Source: Saprospirales bacterium | GTDB taxonomy: Bacteria > Bacteroidota > Bacteroidia > Chitinophagales > Saprospiraceae | Assembly: GCA_007695035.1 (NCBI GenBank) | Contig: REEO01000026.1 | Span: 1-64,000 of the forward strand | Direction: 5' to 3' | DNA length: 64,000 bases | Shown: piece by piece, positions 32,807 to 41,655 of the stretch | Position numbering within the stretch: the stretch's first letter is position 1 | How the letters are laid out: each line of letters starts with the position of its first letter | Position numbers and translations under genes: made by a program | The notes under the pieces: model-generated | The model's database searches: none | What the model saw: the letters and a program-made list of their open reading frames with translations, nothing else | What the model was told of the DNA's origin: nothing

Positions 32807-34111
32807 TCATGCGAGAGGCTCATTCCTCCTGTCGGATGTTTCCTCATCAATACCACTGTCCAGACGTTTTTTGCGCATATTCTTGTAATCTTGCCAATCA
32901 AAATCGCGGAGAAACTCCACTGCCCTTTTTGCCCCCAGTACAAAGAGCTTGATTTTCTCCTCTTCTCCCATATTGAAATCCAACCAGTGGAATTTTTTCT
33001 CCCCATTTTCGTCGGTAACCGCATCGGCATTAATTCGGCCCACGAGACTCTCATATTCTGGATTGCGGATCAAAAAGTCGTAATCGTTAAACTGTCGCAT
33101 CGTACTGATGAGGGAACCGGCCAAACTGCCGAGGTTTTTATTATTGGAGTAATTTTCACGGAAAGTACTCAATCGCACTCCAAAGGTGGGTCGACCGGGT
33201 ACGCGGTCTCTCAGATGAAAAACATCGATGGGGAAATTGGACAACATGCCACCATCGGCGAATTTCACCGACTTCGGTATCGATCCTTTATAGCCCGCAT
33301 ATTGCTCCCATTTTTCCTCCAGTCCAAGCCTGTCACCATCCAGGCTGTCAGGGATGTTTTCGAGGGTGAATGGTTTGAAAAAGAGGGGAATGGACATAGA
33401 GGCCCGCACAAATTCAGCGGGATCTACGGACTCCGGTTCCTTCCAGTAAAGCGACGCCATCTGGGGGAACATAACCTTGGTAGCTGTGGTAATGTCAGAA
33501 GCTATGATACAGAATTCCGGTTTGTCGCGGAAGGGAATTTTTTCTTCACCCTCTCCAAGCCGGTAAATGCCATTGGGTATTTCAGCGCGTGCCTGCATGA
33601 GATCAGAAAGGGTTTCGATCCCATTTTCCCTGAGGTAATGTGCAAACCAATTCTGAAAAGTGTCTCCTTTGTGCAGACCTAAATTCCTGCTCAGATAGGC
33701 AAGCGACCTTGAAAGGGGAACTGCAAGCCAAAATCTTGACCTGCCCGCCATTATGCGGTTGACCAAACGCTTGCTGTAAGCCGGACCATCCATAAATGAC
33801 TTCATATCCACCTCAGTGACCATTTGCAGTATCTTGTCTGCCCTGGTCTCGTCAATTCTCCCGGCCGCCGCCATCGCCACGGTATTAATGGCACCGGCAG
33901 AGGTGCCCGCCAGGTTCAAAAAGCGAATGTTGCACTGCTCCAAAACCCAGGTGTATCCAACCAGGGCAACCCCGAGTACACCACCGCCCTCCTGCACAAA
34001 ATCTACATACTCGCGTCCTTCCCCATCCCGAATATCCGAATAATTTTTCTGTCGCAAAACTTCAATTTCTTGAATAACTATTTCCGGTATTGCATTTAAA
34101 TAAGCATCCAT
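32807..34111 (-). CDS. Patatin-like phospholipase
   Basis: A 434-residue serine acyl hydrolase of the patatin family (lipase/phospholipase A). The oxyanion hole is EGGGVLGVAL (GGG at 42-44), the nucleophile Ser71 is in GTSAGAIN (69-76) and the catalytic Asp is in ADGGMLSNFP (DGG near 290). This Ser-Asp dyad is complete. There is no signal peptide, so a cytosolic role in lipid remodelling is possible. Its C-terminal coding end is duplicated as a remnant at 30386-30580. The M19-type gene lies upstream on the same strand. Confidence 0.9.
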   Translation of the reverse strand: MDAYLNAIPEIVIQEIEVLRQKNYSDIRDGEGREYVDFVQEGGGVLGVALVGYTWVLEQCNIRFLNLAGTSAGAINTVAMAAAGRIDETRADKILQMVTEVDMKSFMDGPAYSKRLVNRIMAGRSRFWLAVPLSRSLAYLSRNLGLHKGDTFQNWFAHYLRENGIETLSDLMQARAEIPNGIYRLGEGEEKIPFRDKPEFCIIASDITTATKVMFPQMASLYWKEPESVDPAEFVRASMSIPLFFKPFTLENIPDSLDGDRLGLEEKWEQYAGYKGSIPKSVKFADGGMLSNFPIDVFHLRDRVPGRPTFGVRLSTFRENYSNNKNLGSLAGSLISTMRQFNDYDFLIRNPEYESLVGRINADAVTDENGEKKFHWLDFNMGEEEKIKLFVLGAKRAVEFLRDFDWQDYKNMRKKRLDSGIDEETSDRRNEPLA

Positions 34112-34180
34112 AAATCAGGTTTTATAGTTTGAAAATCGGCTTTTTAGTATAAAAGATGTCAAATACCACTTAGAATCACT

Positions 34181-35737
34181 TTAGGCCCTCTCCAACAAGA
34201 ATTCATCACTGAAAAACCGTCGCAAAAATTGCAACACATTGCCGTTGCAAAGTTTTTCAGTGAGTTCTTCCGGGTCTTTACCAAACATGAATTTTCGCAC
34301 ATCACTTGCGGGCATTTCTATTCCCTTCAGGTCAAAAGGCCTGTAAAAAAACTGTTTGATGTGAATGGGAAAATCCACCAGTTTACGGTAATTCTCGTAG
34401 GGGAAAAGCGGCTCGATCACTCCGTCCATATCCGTACCCAGGGCCAGACAATCCCAGGCCTCCGGTCGATCCGCTGCCCTGACGAATTGAAATACATTGC
34501 TCATTATCAGCTCCACAGCAGCATCTCTTTGTTCATCCTGATTTCTTGCTCTTTTCAGCTGCCTTTTGGCCCTGCCACCCGGCAATCTACCCCCGTGAAA
34601 AACAATTCCGGCCAGCCCCCCGGATTGAACGATAATTCGCGCCTCCTCATCGCTGGAATTTATGACTTGTCGGCTGAGATAATGCCGTCTGAATGCCCTT
34701 CTGCTGTCGGGTTTAAGTGACTCCCCCAAAGTTTTGTACCCATTGAGGGCTGCATGGCTTGCGATGACCGGCATCTCAAATCCCCTATCCCAGTACCTCT
34801 CTTTCAGCAGGGAAAAATACTCTATCCTCGTCTTTACACTCATGTGTTTGATGTCAATGAGCACCCGCCTGCCGTTGGTTCCCGACAAAAGCAAGTCCAG
34901 CACATCCCTGCCCAACTTGCTGATACCCTCATTCAGGCCGTTGCGCTGGTCGAGGAGAGCAGCCATACCGGGGCCGATTCCACCTTCCGGAAAGCTGCGA
35001 GAATGGCCCGCCAGCAAATTGCTGAAATGATGGCAAAAAGTGATGAAAAAAGGCGTGTGCCTACCCTGACCCCACTTTTTCATATGAGCTATATTCCTAT
35101 CAAAGTGTGGCAGTAGCCTCAAGTGTATTTCCTCCCGGTCCGCATCTTTTACCGGTCGCCAAAAATCCTCCACCTCCTCGTAATTCCCTAGAGAATGGGC
35201 GCCCTCCACAGTAAGTATATTAGCGATGGTGTTCCCGGCTTCAAAAGCGTGCTCAAACTCCTCATGGTCACCTGCAATCACCACGCGCTCATCAGAGGCC
35301 TCTTCCATCAAAAACTGGTATTCGGGCAGCAGCTCTTCAGTGTAGTAATCGATACCCAGCCTTTCGCGAACCCGCTTGAATATTTTATCTACCTTTTCCA
35401 GGTCAAATCCCGTAATACAGGATGCAAAGCGCTCCAGATGGCGATCCAGAAGCATCATTTTCAGAAGAAAGTGGCGGGGTTTGGGGTCGAAAAAGTTGCG
35501 CTCTACCGGCCCCAATGCCAAAAATATACCGCGAACATCAGCCTCAGTGGCCTGGTCAAAATTTGCCTGAGATGTCTTTTTGATATCGCTAACTGCTGAT
35601 CTGAGAAGGAAATTGAGGTCATCGCAAGCAGGCCTGCCGGTGTACTCCTCCCAAAGCCCTTTTCTCTGTTGCCTGGGACTCACTGCATTAAGAGGTTTCA
35701 ACTGGGGGTGCGCATGCAGATCAACAATCGGAAACAT
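34181..35737 (-). CDS. Membrane dipeptidase family (M19) metallohydrolase
   Basis: A 518-residue amidohydrolase-superfamily protein resembling renal dipeptidase. Metal-site motifs: DLHAHPQ (6-12, HxH), LTVEGAHSLG (Glu ligand), LIDIKHMSV (His), ASHAALNG (His) and LGTDMDGVIEP (Asp). The protein is longer than classical members (about 350-400) owing to insertions between the motifs, for example KDADREEIHLRLLPHFDRN. It has no signal peptide. The dipeptide, or other, substrate is not known. It is divergently transcribed from the KamA-family gene and is followed by patatin after 69 bp. Confidence 0.8.
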   Translation of the reverse strand: MFPIVDLHAHPQLKPLNAVSPRQQRKGLWEEYTGRPACDDLNFLLRSAVSDIKKTSQANFDQATEADVRGIFLALGPVERNFFDPKPRHFLLKMMLLDRHLERFASCITGFDLEKVDKIFKRVRERLGIDYYTEELLPEYQFLMEEASDERVVIAGDHEEFEHAFEAGNTIANILTVEGAHSLGNYEEVEDFWRPVKDADREEIHLRLLPHFDRNIAHMKKWGQGRHTPFFITFCHHFSNLLAGHSRSFPEGGIGPGMAALLDQRNGLNEGISKLGRDVLDLLLSGTNGRRVLIDIKHMSVKTRIEYFSLLKERYWDRGFEMPVIASHAALNGYKTLGESLKPDSRRAFRRHYLSRQVINSSDEEARIIVQSGGLAGIVFHGGRLPGGRAKRQLKRARNQDEQRDAAVELIMSNVFQFVRAADRPEAWDCLALGTDMDGVIEPLFPYENYRKLVDFPIHIKQFFYRPFDLKGIEMPASDVRKFMFGKDPEELTEKLCNGNVLQFLRRFFSDEFLLERA

Positions 35738-36060
35738 GGTTAATTTGGTTTAGATTGGCTATTATCAAACACAAAATATTGTTAGACAGCCAAATTTACT
35801 TTATTTGTTCTGAAAAACCAAATATTTTACAATATTTTCACAAAAAGATTATATGCCTGGCGGTCAGATATAAGCTGAGGGAAAAAATTTACACAAGTTT
35901 TATACTGCAACTAACAAGATCTTGAAGGTAATATGTACCAAACTGACAACCATGGCCTTGGACTCAAATTCAACACTGAAAATTAATTTCAGCAGTGTAG
36001 AAATCAGCTGATTCGGGGTATTGAAGTTTTTTCCTTGCCATATTTTTCCCTAACTTAGCG
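35738..36060. other. AT-rich divergent intergenic region
   Basis: Lies between the divergent M19 gene and the structured leader of the KamA-family gene. It holds an imperfect inverted repeat ACACTGAAA ... TTTCAGCAGTGT at 35973-35999 that could be an operator. No coding sequence seen. Confidence 0.4.
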
Positions 36061-36183
36061 ACCCCGGAATTTTCAGCTCCCGGGATCAGAGGGGAGGCAT
36101 GGAGCAGGAAAGCGGCCCTGCAGGCGCAAGTACTACTCACTTTCACAAGATGGTTCAGTGACTTATGACAAGAGTCCACACTG
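36061..36183 (+). ncRNA. Candidate structured 5' leader of the KamA-family gene
   Basis: A GC-rich block in an AT-rich gap directly before the gene. Possible stems: CCGG/CCGG around 36063-36082, CTCCC with GGGGAG (36077-36096), GCAGG-aaagcggc-CCTGC (about 36105-36122) and AGAGG-tattg-CCTCT (about 36194-36208). A TAACTTAG that may serve as a -7 element lies just 5' (about 36051-36058). I do not match it to a known riboswitch consensus. Confidence 0.35.
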
Positions 36184-36249
36184 TTGAAGGGCAGAGGTAT
36201 TGCCTCTCGGGAACTAAAAAGATTACAAATTACTCAAAAAGAGAAAACT

Positions 36250-37596
36250 ATGGATACAATGCGTTACAAGGTTTATACTCAGACTAATTTCAGAAAGATG
36301 CCGCAAATGGCTATGCTCACCGAAGAGCAGAAGTTTGACATCGAAGTGGTGGCATCTGTTTTACCATTCAAAAGCAATAACTACGTTACGGATAACCTCA
36401 TTGATTGGGGCAATGTACCGGATGACCCCATGTTCAGGCTCACCTTCCCTCAGCGCGAAATGTTAAAGGACGAACACTACAATGAAATAGCCAATGCGCT
36501 CCGCTGTGGGAAGAACAAAATGGAGATAAAGGAAATAGCCAATCGCATACGGATGTCTCTAAACCCACATCCGGCCGGGCAAAAGTGCAACATACCGGAA
36601 CTCGACGGTGAGGAGTTGAAGGGAATTCAGCACAAGTACAGGGAAACGGCGCTGTTTTTTCCGAGCAATGGACAAACCTGTCACGCATATTGTACTTTTT
36701 GCTTCAGGTGGCCTCAATTCGTTGGAATAAACGAGTGGAAGTTTGCCATGAAAGAGACCAATTTGCTCGTGAGTTATCTTCGAAACAACCCACAGATAAC
36801 GGATGTGCTCTTTACCGGTGGAGACCCCATGATCATGAAAGCCTCTGCGCTTGAAGTCTATATAAATGGTCTGTTGGAGGCCAATCTCCCCAATCTCAAG
36901 ACCATACGAATTGGCTCGAAAGCCCTCGGTTTTTGGCCTTATAAATTCTTGACCGATAAGGATGCCGACGAGACCCTTCGCCTGTTCGAAAAAGTGGTGA
37001 AAAGCGGCGTCAATCTATCTTTCATGGCCCATTTCAGCCATCCGGTTGAACTCTCAACTCCCGCTGTTCAGGAAGCCATTGTGAAAATTCGCAATACGGG
37101 GGCTCAAATAAGGACCCAATCCCCTCTGCTTCGCCATATCAACGACGACGCCGACACCTGGGCAGAAATGTGGCGCGCACAATTGGACAACAACTGCATA
37201 CCCTATTATATGTTTGTGGAAAGAGATACCGGAGCACAGGAGTACTTTTCAGTCCCACTCGTGGATGCCTGGAAAATTTTCCAAAATGCTTATCAACAGG
37301 TAAGCGGTATTTGCAGAACAGTCAGAGGGCCGAGTATGTCGAGCACCCCGGGGAAAGTCCATATTTTGGGCGTACAGGACATTCCGCTCAACGGCAAGTC
37401 CGAAAAGGTTTTTGTGCTTCAGTTTATTCAGGGTAGAAATCCGGACTGGGTCTGCAAGCCCTTTTTCGCCAAATACGACGAAAATGCTACCTGGTTGAAC
37501 GACCTCAAGCCGGCTTTTGGCCAAAAGGAGTTCTTCTATGAAAGAGAACTCAATGAAATTCTCGACACAGAACCCGAATTGGTAAGGGCTGAATAA
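36250..37596 (+). CDS. KamA-family radical SAM enzyme (lysine 2,3-aminomutase-like)
   Basis: A 448-residue radical S-adenosylmethionine enzyme. The [4Fe-4S]-binding CxxxCxxC is CHAYCTFC, preceded by FPSNGQT and followed by FTGGDPM, the GGE-like SAM motif of aminomutases. A PLP-Lys is likely in the late segment STPGKVHILGVQ, which aligns with the GGGK region of lysine 2,3-aminomutase. The C-terminus (about 380-448) differs from clostridial KamA, so the substrate may be another amino acid. The ATG at 36250 (MDTMRYKVYTQ) is chosen; an upstream in-frame ATG at 36184 would lie inside the structured leader. DUF1643 follows after 32 bp. Confidence 0.85.
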   Translation: MDTMRYKVYTQTNFRKMPQMAMLTEEQKFDIEVVASVLPFKSNNYVTDNLIDWGNVPDDPMFRLTFPQREMLKDEHYNEIANALRCGKNKMEIKEIANRIRMSLNPHPAGQKCNIPELDGEELKGIQHKYRETALFFPSNGQTCHAYCTFCFRWPQFVGINEWKFAMKETNLLVSYLRNNPQITDVLFTGGDPMIMKASALEVYINGLLEANLPNLKTIRIGSKALGFWPYKFLTDKDADETLRLFEKVVKSGVNLSFMAHFSHPVELSTPAVQEAIVKIRNTGAQIRTQSPLLRHINDDADTWAEMWRAQLDNNCIPYYMFVERDTGAQEYFSVPLVDAWKIFQNAYQQVSGICRTVRGPSMSSTPGKVHILGVQDIPLNGKSEKVFVLQFIQGRNPDWVCKPFFAKYDENATWLNDLKPAFGQKEFFYERELNEILDTEPELVRAE

Positions 37597-37628
37597 ATAA
37601 CTGCCGGCCGGGACCTTAGCAAACATCT

Positions 37629-38168
37629 ATGAAAATCCAAAAATCAAACTGGCTGTGCCAAACAGACCTGAAGAACAGGGTGAGGTTTTTTCTCGGTGAA
37701 AACGGTCCTGAACCACTGATATGCATTGGTGTGAATCCGAGTACTGCGGGCCTTGATGAGCTGGATCCCACTATGCGCGCTGTTAAAAGGCACTCCCTCC
37801 AGAAGAATTACAGTGGATGGATCATGTTAAACCTCTACCCTCAGCGCGCCACAGACCCCAACCGCATTCACAAACGCATAAATCGCGAATTGCACCGGCA
37901 AAATCTCCTGCAAATAGGCCACATTTTGGAACAATATCCTCATGCACCTGTATGGGCAGCTTGGGGAAATCTCATTGAAAAACGATCCTTTCTTATTCCC
38001 TGCCTAAGGGATATTCTCCACCAAACCGATATTTTATCCAATGAATGGATTTGCATGGGCGACCTCACCAAAGCCGGTCACCCCAGACACCCACTTTACC
38101 TGCCAAAATCGGCTTCTGTAAACAGCTTTTATCCCACTCAGTACATTCGTGGGCAACTTCCAAGCTGA
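37629..38168 (+). CDS. DUF1643 family protein
   Basis: A 179-residue protein with the DUF1643 signature ICIGVNPSTAG (32-42), LDPTMRAVKR, GWIMLNLYPQRATDP and the late MGDLTKAGHPRHPLYLPK. The family is found in phages and bacteria and has no defined activity; its NPSTA and conserved His-Pro motifs suggest a nucleotide- or base-related function. Only 32 bp from the KamA-family gene, so possibly cotranscribed. Confidence 0.85.
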   Translation: MKIQKSNWLCQTDLKNRVRFFLGENGPEPLICIGVNPSTAGLDELDPTMRAVKRHSLQKNYSGWIMLNLYPQRATDPNRIHKRINRELHRQNLLQIGHILEQYPHAPVWAAWGNLIEKRSFLIPCLRDILHQTDILSNEWICMGDLTKAGHPRHPLYLPKSASVNSFYPTQYIRGQLPS

Positions 38169-38538
38169 AAATTAGGCAGAGAATGAGTTGAAAGTATGGG
38201 AAGTACAAAGTTTGGAAATTATAAAATTGATAATGCCCGCCCCCACCATCCCTCAATGCTTTGGGGGGTGGATCAAGACAAAAAGTAAGTGAGATCGAAT
38301 TGGAAACTGTTACAATTATACCGGGCAAGAATTATGATTAGATTAAGAAGAACATTTTATGGGTCATTACAGGGTTTAGTAGCTATAAATGTATCAATCT
38401 ATGCACTAATTTTTAGTATTTAGTCATATACTAACTGCGGAACATAAGTTACATTTGTGAAAACCCGGTCAGTGATTCAAAAACAGGCCTTGCACGGGAA
38501 GACATTTATAACGAGTAAGCCAGAAAAAACCATGATTT
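38169..38538. other. Intergenic region without recognised features
   Basis: About 370 bp. A GC-rich imperfect hairpin (CCACC ... GGTGG, about 38246-38274) without a T run is the only notable structure. No coding sequence supported. Confidence 0.4.
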
Positions 38539-39078
38539 ATGATCGACAAAAACAAATTGCACGAGCAAATTACGTTCACTCAGGGTGATATAACAAAACA
38601 GGCGGATATTGAGGCGATTGTCAATGCTGCGAATTCTCAATTGCGAACCGGTGGAGGAGTGGCCGGAGCTATCCACAAGGCTGCCGGACCACAGTTGGAG
38701 CGAGAATGCTTGCCACTGGCACCCATTGAGCCCGGAGAGGCGGTTATCACGGGAGCTTACAATTTGCCCAACCAAAATGTAATCCACTCCCTGGGGCCTG
38801 TGTACGGCAAGGATAAACCCGAAGCGGAAATACTGACGGATTGCTACCGGAATGCTCTGATACTGGCAGATGAGAATGGGCTGAAGTCCATTGCATTTCC
38901 GGCAATTTCCACCGGAATATTCGGATATCCCATTGAGGAAGCTACGCCAATAGCACTAAAAACCACAGCAGAGCTCCTAACCTCATTGAAAAATATCGAG
39001 GAAGTGCGGTTTGTCCTTTTCAGCAAAAGCGACCTCAATATCTACCGGGAAATCTGGTCTGAAATGACGATCAAATAA
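38539..39078 (+). CDS. Macro-domain ADP-ribose hydrolase (O-acetyl-ADP-ribose deacetylase, YmdB/MacroD type)
   Basis: A 179-residue stand-alone macro domain. Motifs: GDITKQADIEAIVNAANSQL (16-35, the Asn of NAAN is catalytic in MacroD), GGGVAGAIHKAAG (38-50, ADP-ribose loop) and FPAISTGIFGYPIEEA (substrate loop GIFGYP). Such enzymes remove ADP-ribose from acidic residues or deacetylate O-acetyl-ADP-ribose. It follows a 370-bp gap and is convergent with gldD (6-bp gap). Confidence 0.93.
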   Translation: MIDKNKLHEQITFTQGDITKQADIEAIVNAANSQLRTGGGVAGAIHKAAGPQLERECLPLAPIEPGEAVITGAYNLPNQNVIHSLGPVYGKDKPEAEILTDCYRNALILADENGLKSIAFPAISTGIFGYPIEEATPIALKTTAELLTSLKNIEEVRFVLFSKSDLNIYREIWSEMTIK

Positions 39079-39084
39079 AAGGTT

Positions 39085-39690
39085 CTACTCCTCCCACTCA
39101 AAAGATCCAATCGCATGTGCCACATCCACTTTTAAAAACTCAATGACGGGAGCAAGGGAGTCGGGGCGGACACTGGTATTGAAGTAGAGGGCTCCCCGTA
39201 AAAAGTGATTGGTGGTATCTGTGAGGTAAAAATGCATAGGCGAAGCCGCGTGGCCTTCAAATTCCATGATTATACCACCCACGTTACCGCGTGACACTAC
39301 GAATTCATCCATGAAGTCAGACCGCTTGTTGATCTGGTTGGCGATTTTGTAGGCATCGGTGATGAATTTATCGTAATCTGTGCGCGAGGTAATAGGATAG
39401 TAACTCATGTACAAGCGCGCATCAAAATCCTTAAAGACGATGTCAAACCAGCATGGGTGGCCGGGTTCTTCACCGAAAAACCGCTCCACCTCTTCGATTT
39501 CTGCATAAACGGGATATTCAAAAGAAAATGGACAGACATCCATTTGAAACTCCTGATAGGCTTTATCGGGATAATCCACCCTGGGAAAAATCCGCGGTTT
39601 GGGATTGTCCACATCATCATCTCCACAGGCGGGCAGGAAAAAAAGCAGTGGCACGATAAGCACCAACAGAAATACGGGAAATCGTTTCAT
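39085..39690 (-). CDS. gldD: Gliding motility lipoprotein GldD
   Basis: A 201-residue lipoprotein with signal LVLIVPLLFFLPAC (lipobox LPAC), then a GldD core: FPRVDYPDKAYQEF, CPFSFEYPVYAEI, CWFDIVFKDFDARLYMSYYP, VGGIIMEFEGHAASPMHFYLTD and NTSVRPDSLAPVIEFLK. GldD is required for gliding motility and type IX secretion in Flavobacterium. The order mutY-ssb-gldE-gldD seen here is the conserved Bacteroidota arrangement. It lies 22 bp downstream of gldE, so it is the last gene of that operon. Confidence 0.95.
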   Translation of the reverse strand: MKRFPVFLLVLIVPLLFFLPACGDDDVDNPKPRIFPRVDYPDKAYQEFQMDVCPFSFEYPVYAEIEEVERFFGEEPGHPCWFDIVFKDFDARLYMSYYPITSRTDYDKFITDAYKIANQINKRSDFMDEFVVSRGNVGGIIMEFEGHAASPMHFYLTDTTNHFLRGALYFNTSVRPDSLAPVIEFLKVDVAHAIGSFEWEE

Positions 39691-39712
39691 AGTTTCAAAA
39701 TCTGAACCAAAA

Positions 39713-41167
39713 TCAATACAAGATGGTAACTTTAACCTTTTCTATGCGCCTTTTATTGACCAAAAGCACCTTAATTTTAAACGCACCCAGCACCACTTCC
39801 TGCTCCGCACGTGGAAGCCGGCCAAGGGTTTCCAGAAGCAATCCTGCAATAGTGTCAGATTCTCCGCTGAGATTGTCAAAGGTATTGGTATCGATATCCA
39901 TGATGCGACACACGTCCTTTAACTGGGTTTGACCTTCAAAAATAAAATTTCGCTTGTCCAATCTCACAAAACTGAGTTCCTCATCGGGGTCAAACTCATC
40001 GCGGATCTCCCCGATCACCTCCTCCATAATATCCTCCAAAGTAACCACACCTGAACAACCTCCGTATTCATCCACTACTACACCCATATGCATTCTCCTG
40101 AGTTGAAACTCCCTGAGAAGATCGTTGATTTTTTTGTTCTCCGGAACGTAGAGCACCTCGGTCCTAATTAATTCCTGCCAATCAAAATCCTCCTCCTTTT
40201 TATCCAGTAATTGGATTAGGTCTTTGACGTAGAGAATTCCCACTATGTTATCGAGATCTCCTTGATAAACCGGCAGGCGTGAAAAACCGGATTCTCGAAT
40301 TGTTTTAAAAACCTCATTGAGTTTTTCTTCAAAATCCACGGCCACCAGATTGACTCTGGGCGTCATAATTTGCCGGACAGCCACATCGCTGAACTTAACA
40401 ATGCTCTTCAGTATATTGACTTCTTTTTCGGAATCCAGATCCAGGCTCACAGTCAGTTCAATGGCACGATCCAGCTCTTCCTTGCGAGCGGACTGATCCT
40501 GGATCATTTTTCTGGAAGCAACCTTATTTTCAATGGCAGATGACCATCCGACCAGCAATCGGGAAACCGGCCAAAATATATCCCTTAGCACGAGCAGTGG
40601 TAAGGACATCCAGCGGGCAAATTTAAGGTTGTTGATTCTGGCGTATAATTTGGGTGTAACCTCTCCGGCAACAACCAACAGAAAGGTAACCCCGGCCACA
40701 GTGACCAGGAAATTCAACAACCGTGTAATTACATCTACACTGTCTGAAAGGGCAGGCATCGCAAGTACGACCCACTCGGACCAGGATTGAAAGGTGGTTT
40801 CCGGCAAAGTACGCCAAAGTATAAAATCAGAGAGGACCACGATGGCGATGTTGATAAGGTTGTTGGTGATCAAAATGGTGGCCAAAAGGGTTCTGGGACG
40901 TTCTTTTAAACGCAGTATTCGCCGATCTGAAGTGTCATTTCTCTCCTCCATTTCAGAGACCTGTCCGGGACTGAATGAGAAAAAGGCCACTTCAGAGCCG
41001 GAGACCAAACCTGAGGATAATAACAAAAGAATCAGCGCAATCAGTGCCGTGGCGACATCACCGCCAGGCACCGTCAATAGAAAAACATAGAATATACTTA
41101 GCAATCCCGGATCGGGAGGTTCTGGTTCCAATTTGGTAGAATTTGGTGAAGCAATCCCACTTTTCAT
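39713..41167 (-). CDS. gldE: Gliding motility-associated protein GldE (CNNM/HlyC-CorC family)
   Basis: A 484-residue membrane protein: an N-terminal DUF21/CNNM domain with four helices (VATALIALILLLLSSGLVSGSE, ending in the typical GSEVAFFSFSP), then a CBS pair (about 240-360: QIMTPRVNLVAV, GFSRLPVYQGDLDNIVGILYV) and a CorC/HlyC transporter-associated domain (ECGGCSGVVTLEDIMEEVIGE-type stretch, DEYGGCSGVVTLEDIMEEV). Although it resembles magnesium/cobalt exporters, the context identifies GldE, which works with GldD. Start codon ATG directly follows the ssb stop (TGA ATG), so it is translationally coupled. Confidence 0.94.
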   Translation of the reverse strand: MKSGIASPNSTKLEPEPPDPGLLSIFYVFLLTVPGGDVATALIALILLLLSSGLVSGSEVAFFSFSPGQVSEMEERNDTSDRRILRLKERPRTLLATILITNNLINIAIVVLSDFILWRTLPETTFQSWSEWVVLAMPALSDSVDVITRLLNFLVTVAGVTFLLVVAGEVTPKLYARINNLKFARWMSLPLLVLRDIFWPVSRLLVGWSSAIENKVASRKMIQDQSARKEELDRAIELTVSLDLDSEKEVNILKSIVKFSDVAVRQIMTPRVNLVAVDFEEKLNEVFKTIRESGFSRLPVYQGDLDNIVGILYVKDLIQLLDKKEEDFDWQELIRTEVLYVPENKKINDLLREFQLRRMHMGVVVDEYGGCSGVVTLEDIMEEVIGEIRDEFDPDEELSFVRLDKRNFIFEGQTQLKDVCRIMDIDTNTFDNLSGESDTIAGLLLETLGRLPRAEQEVVLGAFKIKVLLVNKRRIEKVKVTILY

Positions 41168-41638
41168 TCAAAATGGAAGATCATCGTCGCTCTCATTGCC
41201 CGAATCATCGTCATCGGTTTTACCGGAATCATCTGCACTTTTTTCTTCAGATGAAGGCGGCTCGGCAGTTTCGAAGGGCCCGGCGGATTGAGAAGAACCG
41301 GACTTGTATTCATCGGGTCGTTCCAATTTCCGTATTACGAAAGCATTGATATCTGTCTGATAGCGCTCAATTCCCTCTTTATCAGTGTATTTCCTGTGAG
41401 TTATTTTGCCCTCAATAAAGACCAGAAGCCCTTTTCTAAGGTCGCGCTCCACGCGTTCTGCAAGGCCTCTCCATGCCACAATATTGTGCCATTCAGTTAT
41501 GGTCTGCCAATCGCCAGATTTATCCCGGTAGTTTTCATTGGTAGCAATTCTGAATTTAGCCACCTTTGCCCCGCTTTCAAGTGTTCTAATCTCCGGATCA
41601 GCTCCGAGGTTGCCGATCAAAATTACTTTGTTGTACAT
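41168..41638 (-). CDS. ssb: Single-stranded DNA-binding protein
   Basis: A 156-residue SSB protecting single-stranded DNA in replication and repair. The OB fold is clear (MYNKVILIGNLGADPEIR, VAKFRIATNE, WHNIVAWRGLAERVERDLRK, GLLVFIEGKITHRKYTDKEG). A flexible acidic linker follows, ending in the tip DDDLPF, the site for partner proteins. Located between mutY (18 bp) and gldE (0 bp), the usual Bacteroidota context. Confidence 0.97.
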   Translation of the reverse strand: MYNKVILIGNLGADPEIRTLESGAKVAKFRIATNENYRDKSGDWQTITEWHNIVAWRGLAERVERDLRKGLLVFIEGKITHRKYTDKEGIERYQTDINAFVIRKLERPDEYKSGSSQSAGPFETAEPPSSEEKSADDSGKTDDDDSGNESDDDLPF

Positions 41639-41655
41639 GGTTTTATATTATTTGA

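Noticed and set aside
38241-38280. GC-rich hairpin after DUF1643 as terminator
   Set aside because: The stem is imperfect and has no T run on either strand.
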